Source: Cacajao melanocephalus
Lineage: Eukaryota; Chordata; Mammalia; Primates; Pitheciidae
DNA length: 64,000 nt
Direction: 5' to 3'
Assembly (NCBI GenBank): GCA_963573385.1
Contig: CAUYLG010033097.1
Coordinates: 1-64,000, forward strand
The notes under the pieces were generated by a model. That model did no database searches. It was given only the letters and a program-made list of their open reading frames with translations, and was not told where the DNA came from. This document shows, in pieces, positions 37,706-48,540 of this stretch (positions are counted from its first letter, which is position 1; every line of letters begins with the position of its first letter). Made by a program: the position numbers and the translations under genes.

Positions 37706-39589
37706 AATGACTTCTCTATAGTATTCTTTCAATTTATACTAATTAATAATACTCATCAATACACCAGGAAGCTTAAAAACCAGGCCCCAAATTGGGCATG
37801 AGGGAAGAAAGAGAAACAAAATGCTGAATTTGTAAAAAAATGAGAAAATCAGCCCTTGATTTTTCAGATGTTGGTGAAATCCCATAGATTGTTTAGTGGG
37901 TCTGAATTCTTTAGTTTCAGTTATCAAATCTAAATGGTGCGCCCTCAATATGCACACAAAAATTTGCACAGATATGCGTAGCTTCATAACTACATGCATA
38001 TAGACTGTGTCTCTGTAACTGGAACCAGGTGGCTTTTAACCAATGCACTATGTGTCCAGAAATCCAGGCTATTTGGCCATGCCCACTGCAGAATGTGAGA
38101 CGTCTACTGCGGTGGCTGGGCTTCCGTGTTTCGATGCTGATTAATATGGCTGCCCAGCATAAATCACAGCCCTTGTACAGAACCCACTGACAATTCCCTG
38201 AAGAACTGTGGTTAAAGGAAAAAGCAAAGACCCTCTAGAAGAGGGATGACTGACATACATCTATCAAGGGTCTTTTCTGAGGAAGAACTGAGTCCCATGT
38301 AATAAATGTGTTCGTACTTTATTCGTGCCTACTCGAGGTTCTAGATCACAATCTTTGGCCATAACAGCATCTCATCCAAAATATTTAGGTGAAACGTAAG
38401 ATTTGAAATAAAATGTTTTCTCAGTGCTCTAGCTCTTTAGGAAGCACCCCTACTCTTTCTGGACACAAATTCATATAAACATAGGAGAAAGTATTATTTC
38501 AAGTGCTTTTTAGCCCAGATACCAAAGGGTTCCTTTTTAACGAGAAACACTGAATTTATAAATTCTATCCCTTTTGCACAAAGAGGCAGTGTCCTTAGAC
38601 TCGATTCATTAAATTAAAGGGCTCATGCCTGGGTCTTATCGAAAAGTAATATTTATGTATTAATCCTAGATACCATTTTCTTTTGGGATGCACTGGGGAA
38701 TATTTAAGAGAAAATATTTAATTGGACAAATGTGTTGCTTTATCTATAGTCAAGTGTTAGGGTCATTAGAAAAAGTACTTGAGAAAGATTGCAAAACCTT
38801 GAGCAGTGGCAGGAGAGGCCAAGGGATCAGGGCACTTGAAACGTGATTTTGTTAAAGTTGCTGCGCTTTATTGCATTCATTTGTCCAATCTTACCATTAA
38901 CTTGGAATCAACTACAAGGATTTTTTGAGGACTATCAGATGCCAGTCCTTTAAGGTTAATTATAGTTACTATGTGATGTCAAAAGGTCATTTATACAGAA
39001 TGATCTCTTGGTCATTAGAGTTGATTTTTTTTTTCATGTCACATTTATGCTTGCCTGGAAATGACTTGGAAGGGTTGTTTGTCATTGTTATTCAAGAAAC
39101 ACAAAACTTTGAGGACTCTGTCCACAGCACGCTGAAATATGCTGCTTGAGTTTACTCTCTGAGAAGTTGTGGTACATGAGACATAAAAACAAGCAAACAA
39201 ATAATCTATATTCTCAAGGATGAGAGTATTCTCATTTTTCATAAAGGCATTTCTAATATACTATCAATCAGTTTAATGTGGCTGATTACAAGTTGCTTAA
39301 TTTACGTGAGTGAATTCTCTAACTTATTGGGCCTCTTCGGTTGAGTCATCTGTCTTCTTCCAAAATTTCAGTAGCTGGAGACAAATCTCCTTCTATCCCT
39401 GATGAACACACTTAGAAAACTCAAATTTGGCTTGAGGGAGGGAGGAGGATGGATATTTCTATTTAAGACTCCAATCTGAATAGAGATTGTTCTGGGGGTA
39501 AGCACACAGGTGACCTGTCACAAGGAAGGCTCATGTGTCACTCTGGTGCTTTGGTAGTGGTTGGCATATGACAGAAGTTGGTCTCTTGA
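37706..39589. other. Unassigned sequence
   Basis: No recognised transposon, RNA gene or coding frame in about 1.9 kb. Confidence 0.45.
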
Positions 39590-40217
39590 GTGACCCTTGA
39601 GGAACCACCACAGCTTTCTGGGTGGAGGAGGAAGAAATGTCAGGAAGAAGAGTCTGAGGAGAAGTGGGAGTTAGTACAGGAAGAATCTATCTCCATTCAC
39701 AGTGAGGCTGAAAACCCACATTCCCAAATTCCATGCCACCTCCACAGACTTCAGAGCTGTTTCAACTCGAAAAGATGAAAAGGTGGAAAATGCTCAAAAA
39801 GAGGAAGAAAGCACAGCTGAGGCCATAGCTTTCCTTCTTTCTGAGAACTGGGTGAAGGAAAAGAAGACAAATGCTTAGGAACAGAGATGCCTCACAGGTG
39901 CTCACCCCAGGGGACTTGCAGTTGTTTAAAGCAGGAAGTTGTTCATTGTTTCCAGAAGACCCCAAACTCCATTCTCCATGTTCCTGTATGCTCTGCAATG
40001 TAGAACTGTCTGCTATTCCTGGGCCACCTGTGGTTTTTGCATTAGCAACTCGGTCTACTCCTGCACAGATTGCTACCCACCCACCATGGCAAAGCAGATC
40101 CAAGCCCCCACGCACACAATGTTCTCTGAAAGGGCACCAAACCACATGTGCAATTCTGAGACAAAGTGGAGAGTGGGTGGATGGCTGTGCAACCATATTC
40201 TAAACCCAGGGAAGTGA
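39590..40217. other. Cluster of overlapping open frames on both strands
   Basis: Plus-strand frames 39590-39778, 39871-40203 (110 codons) and 39939-40217 (92 codons) and minus-strand frame 39762-40196 (144 codons) overlap in locally higher-GC sequence. None shows a domain, signal peptide or convincing start context. Dense mutual overlap usually means chance in GC-richer DNA; an old degraded exon or unlisted repeat is the alternative. Confidence 0.3.
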
Positions 40218-40310
40218 AAATTAACTTTCTTAAAGCCCTCTTTCAAAGCGAACATTATAATGAAGGCTTCAGTGTAGTTTTGCTATGCTATTTTTTTTTT
40301 TTATTTACAG

Positions 40311-40446
40311 GTAGAAGTTAGAATCCTTTCTCAAATGCCAACAGCCTTGCTTTCTCACCAAGTTCGACCCTGTTCATCTCAGAACCTACTACACCAAAAT
40401 AGAGCAGGAATGATTGCTTTTCTGAACGACTTTTGATACAGAACAG
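40311..40446 (+). other. Candidate internal exon with acceptor and consensus donor
   Basis: Directly visible: a T-run followed by atttacag ending at 40310 (acceptor), 136 bases, then CAG|GTGAGT with GT at 40447-40448 (a consensus donor). One frame is open from the first base for about 41 codons and stops at TGA about 10 bases before the donor. The donor straddles the start of an LTR. No neighbouring exon was found and the peptide is not recognised; a non-coding or lncRNA exon is as likely as a coding one. Confidence 0.3.
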
Positions 40447-40447
40447 G

Positions 40448-40670
40448 TGAGTCTCAAACTGGGGCTGAGCCCACAAGAGTTCCTGGCTTCTCCCAGGAAA
40501 GAATTCAAGGGTGAGCCAGTCAGTGGTAGGGTAGAAGAAAACAGCTTTACTGAAGCAGTAGTGTTACCACTACATGACTGCTTCTGCAGAGCGGAGCTAC
40601 TCCATGGGCAGAGCATAACAGCTCAGGGCTGTCCTGCCATATACTATCTCCCTTGCCACTCTTACTTAAA
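40448..40670 (-). mobile_element. ERV1-type LTR, first part (3' end of LTR)
   Basis: In reverse orientation: 'tgagtctcaaactggggctg', 'ttctcccaggaaagaattca' and 'cttctgcagagcggagctac' match a recurring ERV LTR U5/R pattern. An Alu interrupts it at 40671. Confidence 0.68.
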
Positions 40671-40852
40671 AAATGAGATCTCACTCTGTCACCCAGGCTG
40701 AACTGCAGTGGTGCCATCTCACCTCATTGCAACCTCTGCCCCCTGGGCTCAAGTAATTTGCCCACCTCAGCCTCCTGAGTAGCTGGCACTACAGATGCAT
40801 GCTACCACACATGGTTAATTTTTATATTTTTTGTAGAGATGGGGTTTCACCG
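40671..40852 (-). mobile_element. 5'-truncated Alu inside the LTR
   Basis: Short A/T tail, right monomer and only the beginning of the left monomer, ending 'agagatggggtttcaccg'. About 180 of the usual 300 bases remain. Confidence 0.93.
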
Positions 40853-41121
40853 TTATACCTACTTTTAATTGCATGTAGATTAAGGATCAGTTTATGCAGG
40901 TATTTCTAGGGAAAGTGTCGTCACTTCTGGGTCCTTGGGTCATTGCCACGGAAAGGAGCAGTAACCCCCAGCTGTTGCCATGGTAGTAGTAATCTGACAT
41001 GCCACACCGGTAGTCCTGTCTTATGAAAAGCTGCTTCCACTACATCTTTGTTTCAGCAGGTCCTCAATTTGGTCCCCTGTTTAAGCCCTATCTCTGGAGT
41101 CGAATCCTGCGTCCCACCTCA
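40853..41121 (-). mobile_element. ERV1-type LTR, second part (5' end of LTR)
   Basis: Continues 'gggtccttgggtcattgcca', 'gctgttgccatggtagtagt' and 'tcctcaatttggtcccctgt', ending at cacctca, the reverse of a TG-start LTR end. No internal ERV genes lie beside it. Confidence 0.68.
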
Positions 41122-41583
41122 TTTTCAGTGTGTTCTTATCAAATCTGAGTCAGCGTGGCTTCCACCATGGTTAAATTGGGTGTACCTTGTGTATCCTTTC
41201 CCTGAACTAGTCCCAGCACAGCCTTACAAAGTGAGGATTCTATTACCCCCGGTGACTGTTTTACTCCTTCCTACTCCCTTTGTATGTCAGGTTCTTAGCT
41301 CTGAGTCTTCATGCCTTTAGATTTTCCATGGATCACCTTTAAGAGGTTTATGCATGTTGTGAAATTGTACAGATAATTTTACGTAACATATATTTTTATG
41401 GTGAGATGGTCTGTGGTTTGTATCAGTTTAAGAATTAATGACCTAGTTGGTCATTATTTCAAGATCCTTTGCCCTGCACACTAGTGTGTCTAGAAACTAT
41501 TCTATCTGTGCTAAGCTCAAAATCAGAGGTTACAGCTACGTTTATGTTATCTGGGGGTGGTCCCTCAAATTTCCTAGCATGAG
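41122..41583. other. Unassigned sequence
   Basis: No recognised element between the LTR and the tandem duplication. Confidence 0.42.
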
Positions 41584-41867
41584 CAACCAGCTCACCCTCT
41601 GGGATCTCTTCTGCCTAGAAGACTTTCTGGTCTCTTCTAAGAGAAAAGATGAATTCTTCTAGTGACCCCAGGGTCCTGAGAATTAAGGGTTGAGGGAACT
41701 CTTAAAAGAACTGAGTTAGTACCCAACCAGCTCACCCTTTGGGATCTCTTCTGCCTGGAAGACTTTCTGACCTCTACTAACAGGAGAGATGAATTCTTCT
41801 AGTGTCCCCAGATTCCTGAGAATTAAGGGTTGAGAGAATTCCTAAAAGCACTCACTTAGTACCCAAC
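41584..41867 (+). repeat. Tandem duplication, 2 x 140 bp
   Basis: Copy 1 at 41584-41723 and copy 2 at 41724-41863 both begin caaccagctcaccct(c/t)tggg and contain gatgaattcttctagtg and gagaattaagggttgag. About 17 differences by eye over 140 bases (88% identity). A partial third start, acccaac, follows at 41861. The unit is not a repeat family I recognise. Confidence 0.95.
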
Positions 41868-42214
41868 ATTCCCCCAGTCATAGTTCTATGGCTCTTAAGC
41901 AAAGTCTTGCCTCTGTTTTCTTCCTACCTGATGACCTTTGATTCTTGTAATATGACTGGGACTCTGACATATCCTTGTTTGGATCAGCCTTGAATTGCTG
42001 CTTCTTCCTAGAGGAAGCAAAATTCTGTTCTTTCTTCTGGTTGACTGATTTGGTCTTCTCTGCTTCCAGGCACCTCTCTGAACTTAGCCCCTTCCAAAGG
42101 AGGCCTCTTATGGGGTGGGCAGAGTTTCACCCTGCGCAGTCTCATGCCTGGGCACAGATTGGCTTAAACTAAAGGCACAGTATCTATCCAATGGGTGACC
42201 ATAACCCTGTAGTC

Positions 42215-42584
42215 CCATAGGCATCTCAAACTTACCTCTCATAGAAATCATCATTTTTTCCTTCGAAATGAGCTTTTCCTCCTGCATAACTGTACCAGTT
42301 GGAAGCAAACAGTCCACCCAGTCACCTAAGCTAGAAAATCTGGAGATTTCTCTTGCATCTCTTTTGTTCTTAGAGTCCCATGTACAATCAGTTTCCTTGT
42401 TTTGCCAACACTAACCTCAAAATATTTCTCAAACCTGTCGCCTCTTATCTGCCTCAGTGGTTATTGCCCATTTCAGGTCTTTATCATCTCTCACTTGGAC
42501 TTTTGTATCAGGATCCTAACTGCTCCCAACCCATCACCCACAAATCCATAATAATGAGCACAATGAAGTCTTGATGGCTAATGC
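42215..42584 (+). mobile_element. L2 LINE, segment 1 of 4
   Basis: 'ggcatctcaaacttacctct', 'gtcacctaagctagaaaatc', 'caatcagtttccttgttttg' and 'tcatctctcacttggacttt' follow the L2 coding region in order. The element continues after a MIR, an LTR and an Alu. No intact reverse-transcriptase frame survives. Confidence 0.78.
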
Positions 42585-42790
42585 ATTATGGGTGCTTATC
42601 ACAAGCTTTAGACTGTAAGTAAGTGTTTTATATGCCCCCTCACATGTAATTCTCACTATAGTCCTACTTGACAAATGGGAAAACTGAGGCTTGCAGAGGT
42701 CAAAGAACTTGTTCAGCGTCTCATGTGTAGAATGTGGTGAAGCCAAGATTCAAATCCAACTCTGTCCATCTCCAGAGCTTTCATCAGAGA
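42585..42790 (-). mobile_element. MIR SINE inside the L2
   Basis: Reverse MIR: 'gtaattctcactatagtcct', 'tgacaaatgggaaaactgag' and 'gtgaagccaagattcaaatc'. Confidence 0.9.
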
Positions 42791-42921
42791 ATCAATGATT
42801 TATCTGAGATCACAGTTGCCTAGACGGTCCATTTAAAATACAAATCTTCTTTTTTTAAAAGCCTTAAATAGTGCCCTATTTCCTTAGCCCATCACTTAGG
42901 GCCCTGAATGGTCTTCCCTTT
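42791..42921 (+). mobile_element. L2 LINE, segment 2 of 4
   Basis: 'ccatttaaaatacaaatctt', 'tgccctatttccttagccc' and 'agggccctgaatggtcttcc' continue the L2 order. Confidence 0.68.
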
Positions 42922-43371
42922 TGTGGTAGATTACTAGAATACTGGCCTGTGGGATTATTGCACCTCCCTGTATCCACACACTTGAGGTCTTCTCTCCTGT
43001 TGAGTGTGGGCTTGGCCAGATGACTTGCTTTGGCTAATGGGACATTAAGAAATATAAAGCAAGAAAAGGCGCGAGAGATGTTTGGGCACTGGGGTTTGTA
43101 CTCTCATGGCTCTCTGAGAACCTTTGATCTCCATATGAAGAATCCAAGATGAACTTCCTTGAGGATAAGAAACCACGTGAAGTCACTCAGTCATTCTAGT
43201 GGAGACCTCAGATATATGAGCAAAGCCATTCTAGATCTTCTATCTCTGGCCAAGATGGCCCAGACCAAAACAGATACCCCAGAATACATAGAATCCTAAG
43301 TAAATAAAATGGTCATTTTAAGCCGCTAAGTTTTGGGGTGATTTGTTACACAGCAAAATCCAACTGATGCA
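42922..43371 (+). mobile_element. MLT1-like MaLR solo LTR inside the L2
   Basis: Begins tgtggtagattactag and ends 'taagccgctaagttttgggg' then 'caactgatgca', the classic MLT1-type terminus (TG...CA). About 450 bases with no internal region. Confidence 0.88.
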
Positions 43372-43638
43372 TCTGCTGGCCTTCCTACCATCATGTCTCT
43401 CCACTCCTTGCTTACCACTTCACTTCCTACAAAGAGCAGTCTGCTTGCTGGCTTTGGATCTGGCTTCTTTGCTTTTGCTCCTGTTGGGCTCTCTGCTGGG
43501 AATGCCCTTTCTCTCAGCCTGGTTAACTTGAACTCATCCTTTGCTATTTAGTTTAGATTTTGTCTCATGTTTCTTCTTTGACACTTATCTTCTAACTTTT
43601 CTGTATGGCCCTTCAGGATGGGTGAGGTAGGTGTCTTT
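43372..43638 (+). mobile_element. L2 LINE, segment 3 of 4
   Basis: 'gctgggaatgccctttctct', 'aactcatcctttgctattta' and 'tcttctttgacacttatctt' continue the L2 3' region. Confidence 0.75.
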
Positions 43639-43934
43639 TCCTTTTTTCTTTTTCTTTTTCTTTTTTTGAGATGTAGTCTTGCACTGTCACCCAGGCTGGA
43701 CATCACAGCAACATCTGCCTCCCGGGTTCAAGCAATTCTCCTACCTCAGCCTCCTGAGTAGCTGTGATTACAGGCACCTGCCACCATGCCCTGCTAATTT
43801 TTTTCTATTCTTTTTAGTAGAGACAGGGTTTCGTCATGTTGGCCAGGCTGGTCTTGAACTTCTGACCTTGTGATTCCCCCACCTCAGCCTCCCAAAGTGC
43901 TAGGATTACAGGCATGAACCACCGTGCCTAGCCA
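43639..43934 (-). mobile_element. Alu SINE inside the L2
   Basis: Tail of T-runs separated by C, then a reverse dimer to 'aaccaccgtgcctagcc'. About 20 bases of the right monomer after 'caggctgga' are missing. Imperfect flanks are taggtgtctttt and tagctatccttt. Confidence 0.96.
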
Positions 43935-44150
43935 GTAGCTATCCTTTCTAAACATTTTCAAAATCCCTTTCACCACATTTCAAATGGCTTGTTCATGGGT
44001 CTACTCGTCTGCTAGGATCTGGGGGTTTTGAAGACATTGCAACACCCCGTGCTTTCTTCCCTTTTATTCCAACCTCTAGCAGAGTGGCTGTCACTTAGCA
44101 GTAGCCAATAAAATGTGCTGAGTGACTGAGGCAACGAATGAATGAATGAA
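43935..44150 (+). mobile_element. L2 LINE, segment 4 of 4 (3' end)
   Basis: Ends with the L2 3' UTR style 'ctagcagagtggctgtcact', 'ccaataaaatgtgctgagtg' and the (gaat)n tail at about 44136-44149. Confidence 0.82.
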
Positions 44151-45298
44151 ATCAGGAGGAGGTTGTCTGTAACTAGCTAAGGGAAAGCCTCCCCAAATCA
44201 GTAGCTATTAGTTGGTTTTGACACTCTTTAATTCAACTTTTATGTATATTTGTTTTACCTTATAAGATATGAACCCTGAAAGACAAATGCATATGAGTTT
44301 TAGTCAAAGGAAGTCATGAGTAACCAGCAAAGCAGTGTTTAGATACTTTAATGTTTTGGGTTGGCTGCCATTACGAAGGAAAGGAAGGTGCTAAATGAAA
44401 CCCACAGAAAGTAGGGTCTGAGGTCAATTATTTTACTTATTCAAGCATTCAAAATGGAAATCAGACTCCATTTTCTAACAGGTTTCCTATAACTGGGTAG
44501 AAAAAAGAAAGAGAGATTTTTCTCTTTCCTTTTTCCATCCCAAACCTCCTAGTGCCATCGTAAAACTCACCCTGAGACAGAGTTGATAAACTGACAGATA
44601 GTATCAAATGTCAGCCAGGGCTTCGTTTCCATCCCCAGGCTCTTGGGAACAGCATACGAACAGATTGTTCCTGCCAGAGTATCTCATTATTTTAAGCAAA
44701 TTGAATTTCTCATTGACTATGTTGAAAGGTTGTACGCTAGTTATAATTACCGGTTTCACTTAATTTCCTTTTATAAATAGGTTGGTACTCTGTACTTGAA
44801 AGTAGTATGTTGATTACAGATTTTTTTTTTTCTTTTGGCCTCTGGGACAGTTTAGTGTAGAGACTGCTGACTGAGTGAATTTAATGACACAAATACATAT
44901 CCAATTACAAGAGGATGTGTGTGTGTGTCAGAACACACATAGACTCTCAGGTAGCAAACACACACTATGCCAGGATAATATGCCTTACGGTGAGTGCAGG
45001 AGATATGTTGGGTTCTAAATACACATGGAATGAGGCATCGCAGAGCTACTGGTGACAAAGCCGCTCCTGGCAGTGGGTGCTGAGTGACTGGCAACCTGCA
45101 CCCTCTGACGAACTATCTTCTATACCTGAATTGCCACATATTCCCATTCATGGAAAACCTTTGTTCTAATCAAAGTCAGGTTCCTCAAAAAGTGCAAGTG
45201 CGATATCAGGGAAGGGAAACAGAGCAAACCACCATTTTATAGTAAATTTTAATAAAATATGCATTTGTTTATTTTTCCTGATTATGAAAGTAACACAG
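44151..45298. other. Unassigned sequence
   Basis: No recognised element; a short TG tract near 44916-44930. Confidence 0.45.
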
Positions 45299-45590
45299 GG
45301 CCAGGCGTGGTGGCTCATGCCTGTAATCCCAGCACTTTGGGAGGCCAAGGCAGGTAGCTCACGAGGTCAAGAGATTGTGACCATCCTGGCCAAAATGGTG
45401 AAACCCCATCTCTACTAAAAATAACAAAAATCAGCCAGGTGTGCTGGCACGTGCCTGTGGTCACAGCTACTTGGGAGGCTGAGGCAGGAGAATCGCTTGA
45501 AACCCCAGAGGCAGAGGCTGCAGAGAGCCAAGATCATACCACTGCACTCCAGCCTGGCAACAGAGCAAGACTCTGTCTCAAAACAAAAAA
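45299..45590 (+). mobile_element. Alu SINE (S-like)
   Basis: Complete dimer ending 'ctctgtctcaaaacaaaaaa'. Imperfect target-site duplication: agtaacacag at 45289-45298 and tataatacag at 45591-45600. Confidence 0.97.
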
Positions 45591-45624
45591 TATAATACAG
45601 GTTTTAGGTCCTAACAATTAGAAA

Positions 45625-46235
45625 ATGAAGAAATCTAAACATTACCTTTAATCCCATCACCAAGAGACACATTCAATATTTCACATATTACTTTAAATGT
45701 ATATATCTGTATTTATGTATACATATATATGCTCATTATATGCACTTTGTGTTTTGTTTTTCTCACTAATATTAATGTATTAAAAGCATATATCCATGTT
45801 ATCTACCTTAGTAAATGTAACTTCTGATATTATTCCATAGAGTAGATATACTGTTATATCTTTAACAATCCCATTATTATTAAATGTTTCACTGAAAAAT
45901 CATTTTTGGTATTATTAAGAATGCAATATTGAATGTTCTCATAATTAATTTTCTACATATCTTCTATTTCCTTTGAATGAATTAAAATAAATGAAATTTC
46001 TAGGTTATGGGGTTTGAGCTCTTTTATGTCTTAATATAGATGACTAAATCACTTTTTTAGATATATTCTATCAGTTTATGCTCTCAATGGAAATAGGACC
46101 TTATGTTTTATATTCTTGTAAACACCAGGAATCAAATATTTTAAAATGTTATCATTATGATAAGTGAAAAGGTCTACCTTATGGTTTTAATTTGCATTTA
46201 TTTTGTGCTTAGTAGGGACAGACAATTTTATTTGT
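45625..46235 (-). mobile_element. Degraded L1M-type LINE fragment
   Basis: In reverse: 'gatattattccatagagtag', 'tcactgaaaaatcatttttg', 'aaggtctaccttatggtttt' and 'aatttgcatttattttgtg' follow the antisense 3' ORF2 region of old L1. No frame is retained. Confidence 0.65.
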
Positions 46236-47278
46236 CTACCATAGCAATTTAACACATGCATTTTGCCCTGGAGGAATAGGGTTTAGAAGAATGAGACAGA
46301 GAGAAATAAGTTTTGATGGAAAAAGGGCAGAAAAAAAAAAAAGAAATGCCCAGAGCCTAGATTTTAGCAAAAGAATCAGTTGAGGAATTTATAACGTTTC
46401 TGACTTAACTGATGAGGGAGGGGCCAGATCTTGGTATTTTCTCCAAGATTTGCAGACAGATCTAACATGAAACAGAGCCAAGAACACCTGAGACAGAGCT
46501 TGGCCAGGAAGGCAGGCCTGTTGGGCTACCAAGGTGGGCTGTCCAGAGCAGTTGAGGGTGGAACACAGAGGCAGTGGGTACCTTCAGGGCTGGTGGTAGT
46601 AACAGGGCAGGAAAGTTATCAAAAGGGAATTAGAGATGAAATAGCCTAGTGTGATTCCACCTTTGATTACACCACTTACTCTCAATTTGGGGCTGAAAAT
46701 TGTGCCTTTTATTATACAACTTATTCTCCAGTTGGGACTGATAATTCAGTTTGCGAATTGCTCTGGTTCCTGTTTTTCTGGCTTCAGGGTGACTTTTACA
46801 CATTTCCTTGCTCATGAGCACCTCTGTGAAATGTTAAAAAATAATGGCTAAAATGGAGGGCTGGGGATTATCTGTGGCTTTCAAATAGCCAATCTTTTCT
46901 TGACCCCATTGCCACAGAAAATAACAAATTAATTTTAAGAAGATGTTTCTTCCCATCTCTCCACCCCAAATAGAGGGAGATCATAAAAGCCTGTGTGTGT
47001 GTGCACTCGTGTGCCTGCTATGTCATACCTTAGGGCTGCACATGTTTCTGTAGGAGGCAAATAAAACCCCCAGACAGTGGCCTCACCTCTACAAAGCCAT
47101 GGAAGGATTCCTGAGCTGCACAGGCAGAGACTTGCATCTGCCTGTCCTGGATTTGCTGTCAGGATTGAAAAACTGGCTACACAGAGGTAGGCACCTCAGA
47201 ATCCCTACTTTAGGGTTGGTTTAAGGACACTGCTCCTGGTGTCTGAGGGAAGTCTAGGACCTTAGCCAGGGTTTAGGC
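46236..47278. other. Unassigned sequence with a diverged 46-bp direct repeat
   Basis: No recognised element. Around 46669-46750 two similar segments, cacttactctcaatttgggg and aacttattctccagttggga, lie about 46 bases apart. Confidence 0.42.
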
Positions 47279-47445
47279 AGCAGCATGATGTAGAGGAAAG
47301 ATTATAAATCTCTGAGTCAGAAAACCTGGATCCTAGACAGCATTTCTCTGAGTGACTGACTGTCTGAATGATGTGTGAGAATTCGCCTAAATTCTCTGAG
47401 TCTTGTGACTTTCTCATGTGAATGGTAAAGACAGTGACTCATGTC
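47279..47445 (+). mobile_element. MIR SINE
   Basis: Head 'gcatgatgtagaggaaagat', 'gagtcagaaaacctggatcc' and core 'ctgagtcttgtgactttctc' are a plus-strand MIR. Confidence 0.85.
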
Positions 47446-47634
47446 TTTTCTTGTGGGGGAAAGTATGCATTTTGATGACCTCCCGGTTGGCCAGGCACTC
47501 GCTTGGTGGACCGGAATAAATCACTGAGCACCTGCAAGTCTCATTTTCATATTCTCCCAAATGGGGTCAACAACACCAGCCACAGATAGGGGAAAGGTGT
47601 AGAAATCTGTACCTAGCACAGATAGGGGAAAGGT
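47446..47634. repeat. Unassigned sequence with a 36-bp direct repeat
   Basis: cacagataggggaaaggtg plus 'tag' occurs at 47581-47602 and 47617-47638, abutting the start of the LTR-like sequence. Confidence 0.8.
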
Positions 47635-48105
47635 GTAGGAACTGTAAACAAAAATTAAAATTCTAAGCCCCCAACCATCTGAATGGATGTCTCCTCTCTG
47701 CCCAGGGCATTCCAAAGTTAACCTGAAAAACTAGTTGAGGCCATGATGGGAAGGGAGAGTCTGATATGCCTCATTACCATTAACATCCATCCGGACCTTA
47801 AGACTGGTAGAACAGATCCTATAACTGTGATAAGAAACATTTACCACTTATTCTCTCTGAAGCCTCCTACCTGGAGGCTTCATCTTCATGATAGAACCTT
47901 GGTCTCCATAAGCTCATCTAGTAATCCAGACATTCCTTTCTATTGATTCTAGGTCTTTAGATAGTAACTCAACAAATTGTCCGTCAGAAAATCTTTGAAT
48001 CTGCTTATGACCTGGAAGCCCCCACTTCCAGTTGTCTTGCCTTTCTGGACTAAACCAATGTACATAATACATCTATTGATTGATGTCTTATGTCTCCCTA
48101 AAATG

Positions 48106-48112
48106 TATAAAA
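48106..48112 (+). promoter_or_regulatory. LTR TATA box
   Basis: TATAAAA placed 84-90 bases upstream of the LTR poly(A) signal, the position expected for an ERV U3 core promoter. Whether it is active cannot be told from sequence. Confidence 0.5.
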
Positions 48113-48195
48113 CCAAGTTGTAGCCTGACCACCTCAGGCACATGTCATTAGGACCTCCTGGGGCTGTGTCACAGGTATGTCATTAACCTTGGCAA

Positions 48196-48201
48196 AATAA
48201 A
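48196..48201 (+). terminator. LTR poly(A) signal AATAAA
   Basis: R-region poly(A) signal; an antisense Alu begins 9 bases after it. Confidence 0.55.
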
Positions 48202-48209
48202 CTTCTAAA

Positions 48210-48505
48210 AAAATTTTTTTTGAGATGGACTCTAGCTCTTGCCCAGGTTGAGTGTGGTGGCATGATCTTGGCTCACTGTAACCTCCGCCTCCCTGGTTCA
48301 AGCAATTCTCCTGCCTCAGCTCCCTGAGTAGCTGGGATTACAGGTGACCGCCACCACATCTGGCTAGCTTTTGGTAGTTTTAGTTGAGGTGGTGTTTAGT
48401 AGAGACCATCTTAGCCAGGATGGTCTCAGACCCCTGACTTTGTGATCTGCCTGCCTTGACCTCTCAAAATGCTGGGTTTACAGGCATGAGACACCGTGCA
48501 TGGCT
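48210..48505 (-). mobile_element. Alu SINE inside the LTR
   Basis: Reverse dimer with a short T-tail. Target-site duplication aaacttctaaa at 48199-48209 and 48506-48516. The left monomer is diverged. Confidence 0.97.
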
Positions 48506-48540
48506 AAACTTCTAAATTAATTGAGCTATTCTTTGGTTTA
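48506..48540 (+). mobile_element. ERV1-type LTR, residual 3' end
   Basis: 'cttctaaattaattgagcta' resumes the LTR after the Alu; the end is approximate. Confidence 0.6.

Larger units (their letters stand above)
47635..48209 (+). mobile_element. ERV1-type LTR, main part
   Basis: LTR blocks occur in order: 'cattccaaagttaacctgaa', 'actagttgaggccatgatgg', 'cctacctggaggcttcatct', 'gacctggaagcccccacttc', a TATAAAA at 48106-48112, 'tgaccacctcaggcacatgt' and an AATAAA at 48196-48201. No internal genes are attached. The class is inferred from U3/R style; the left edge is uncertain. Confidence 0.75.
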
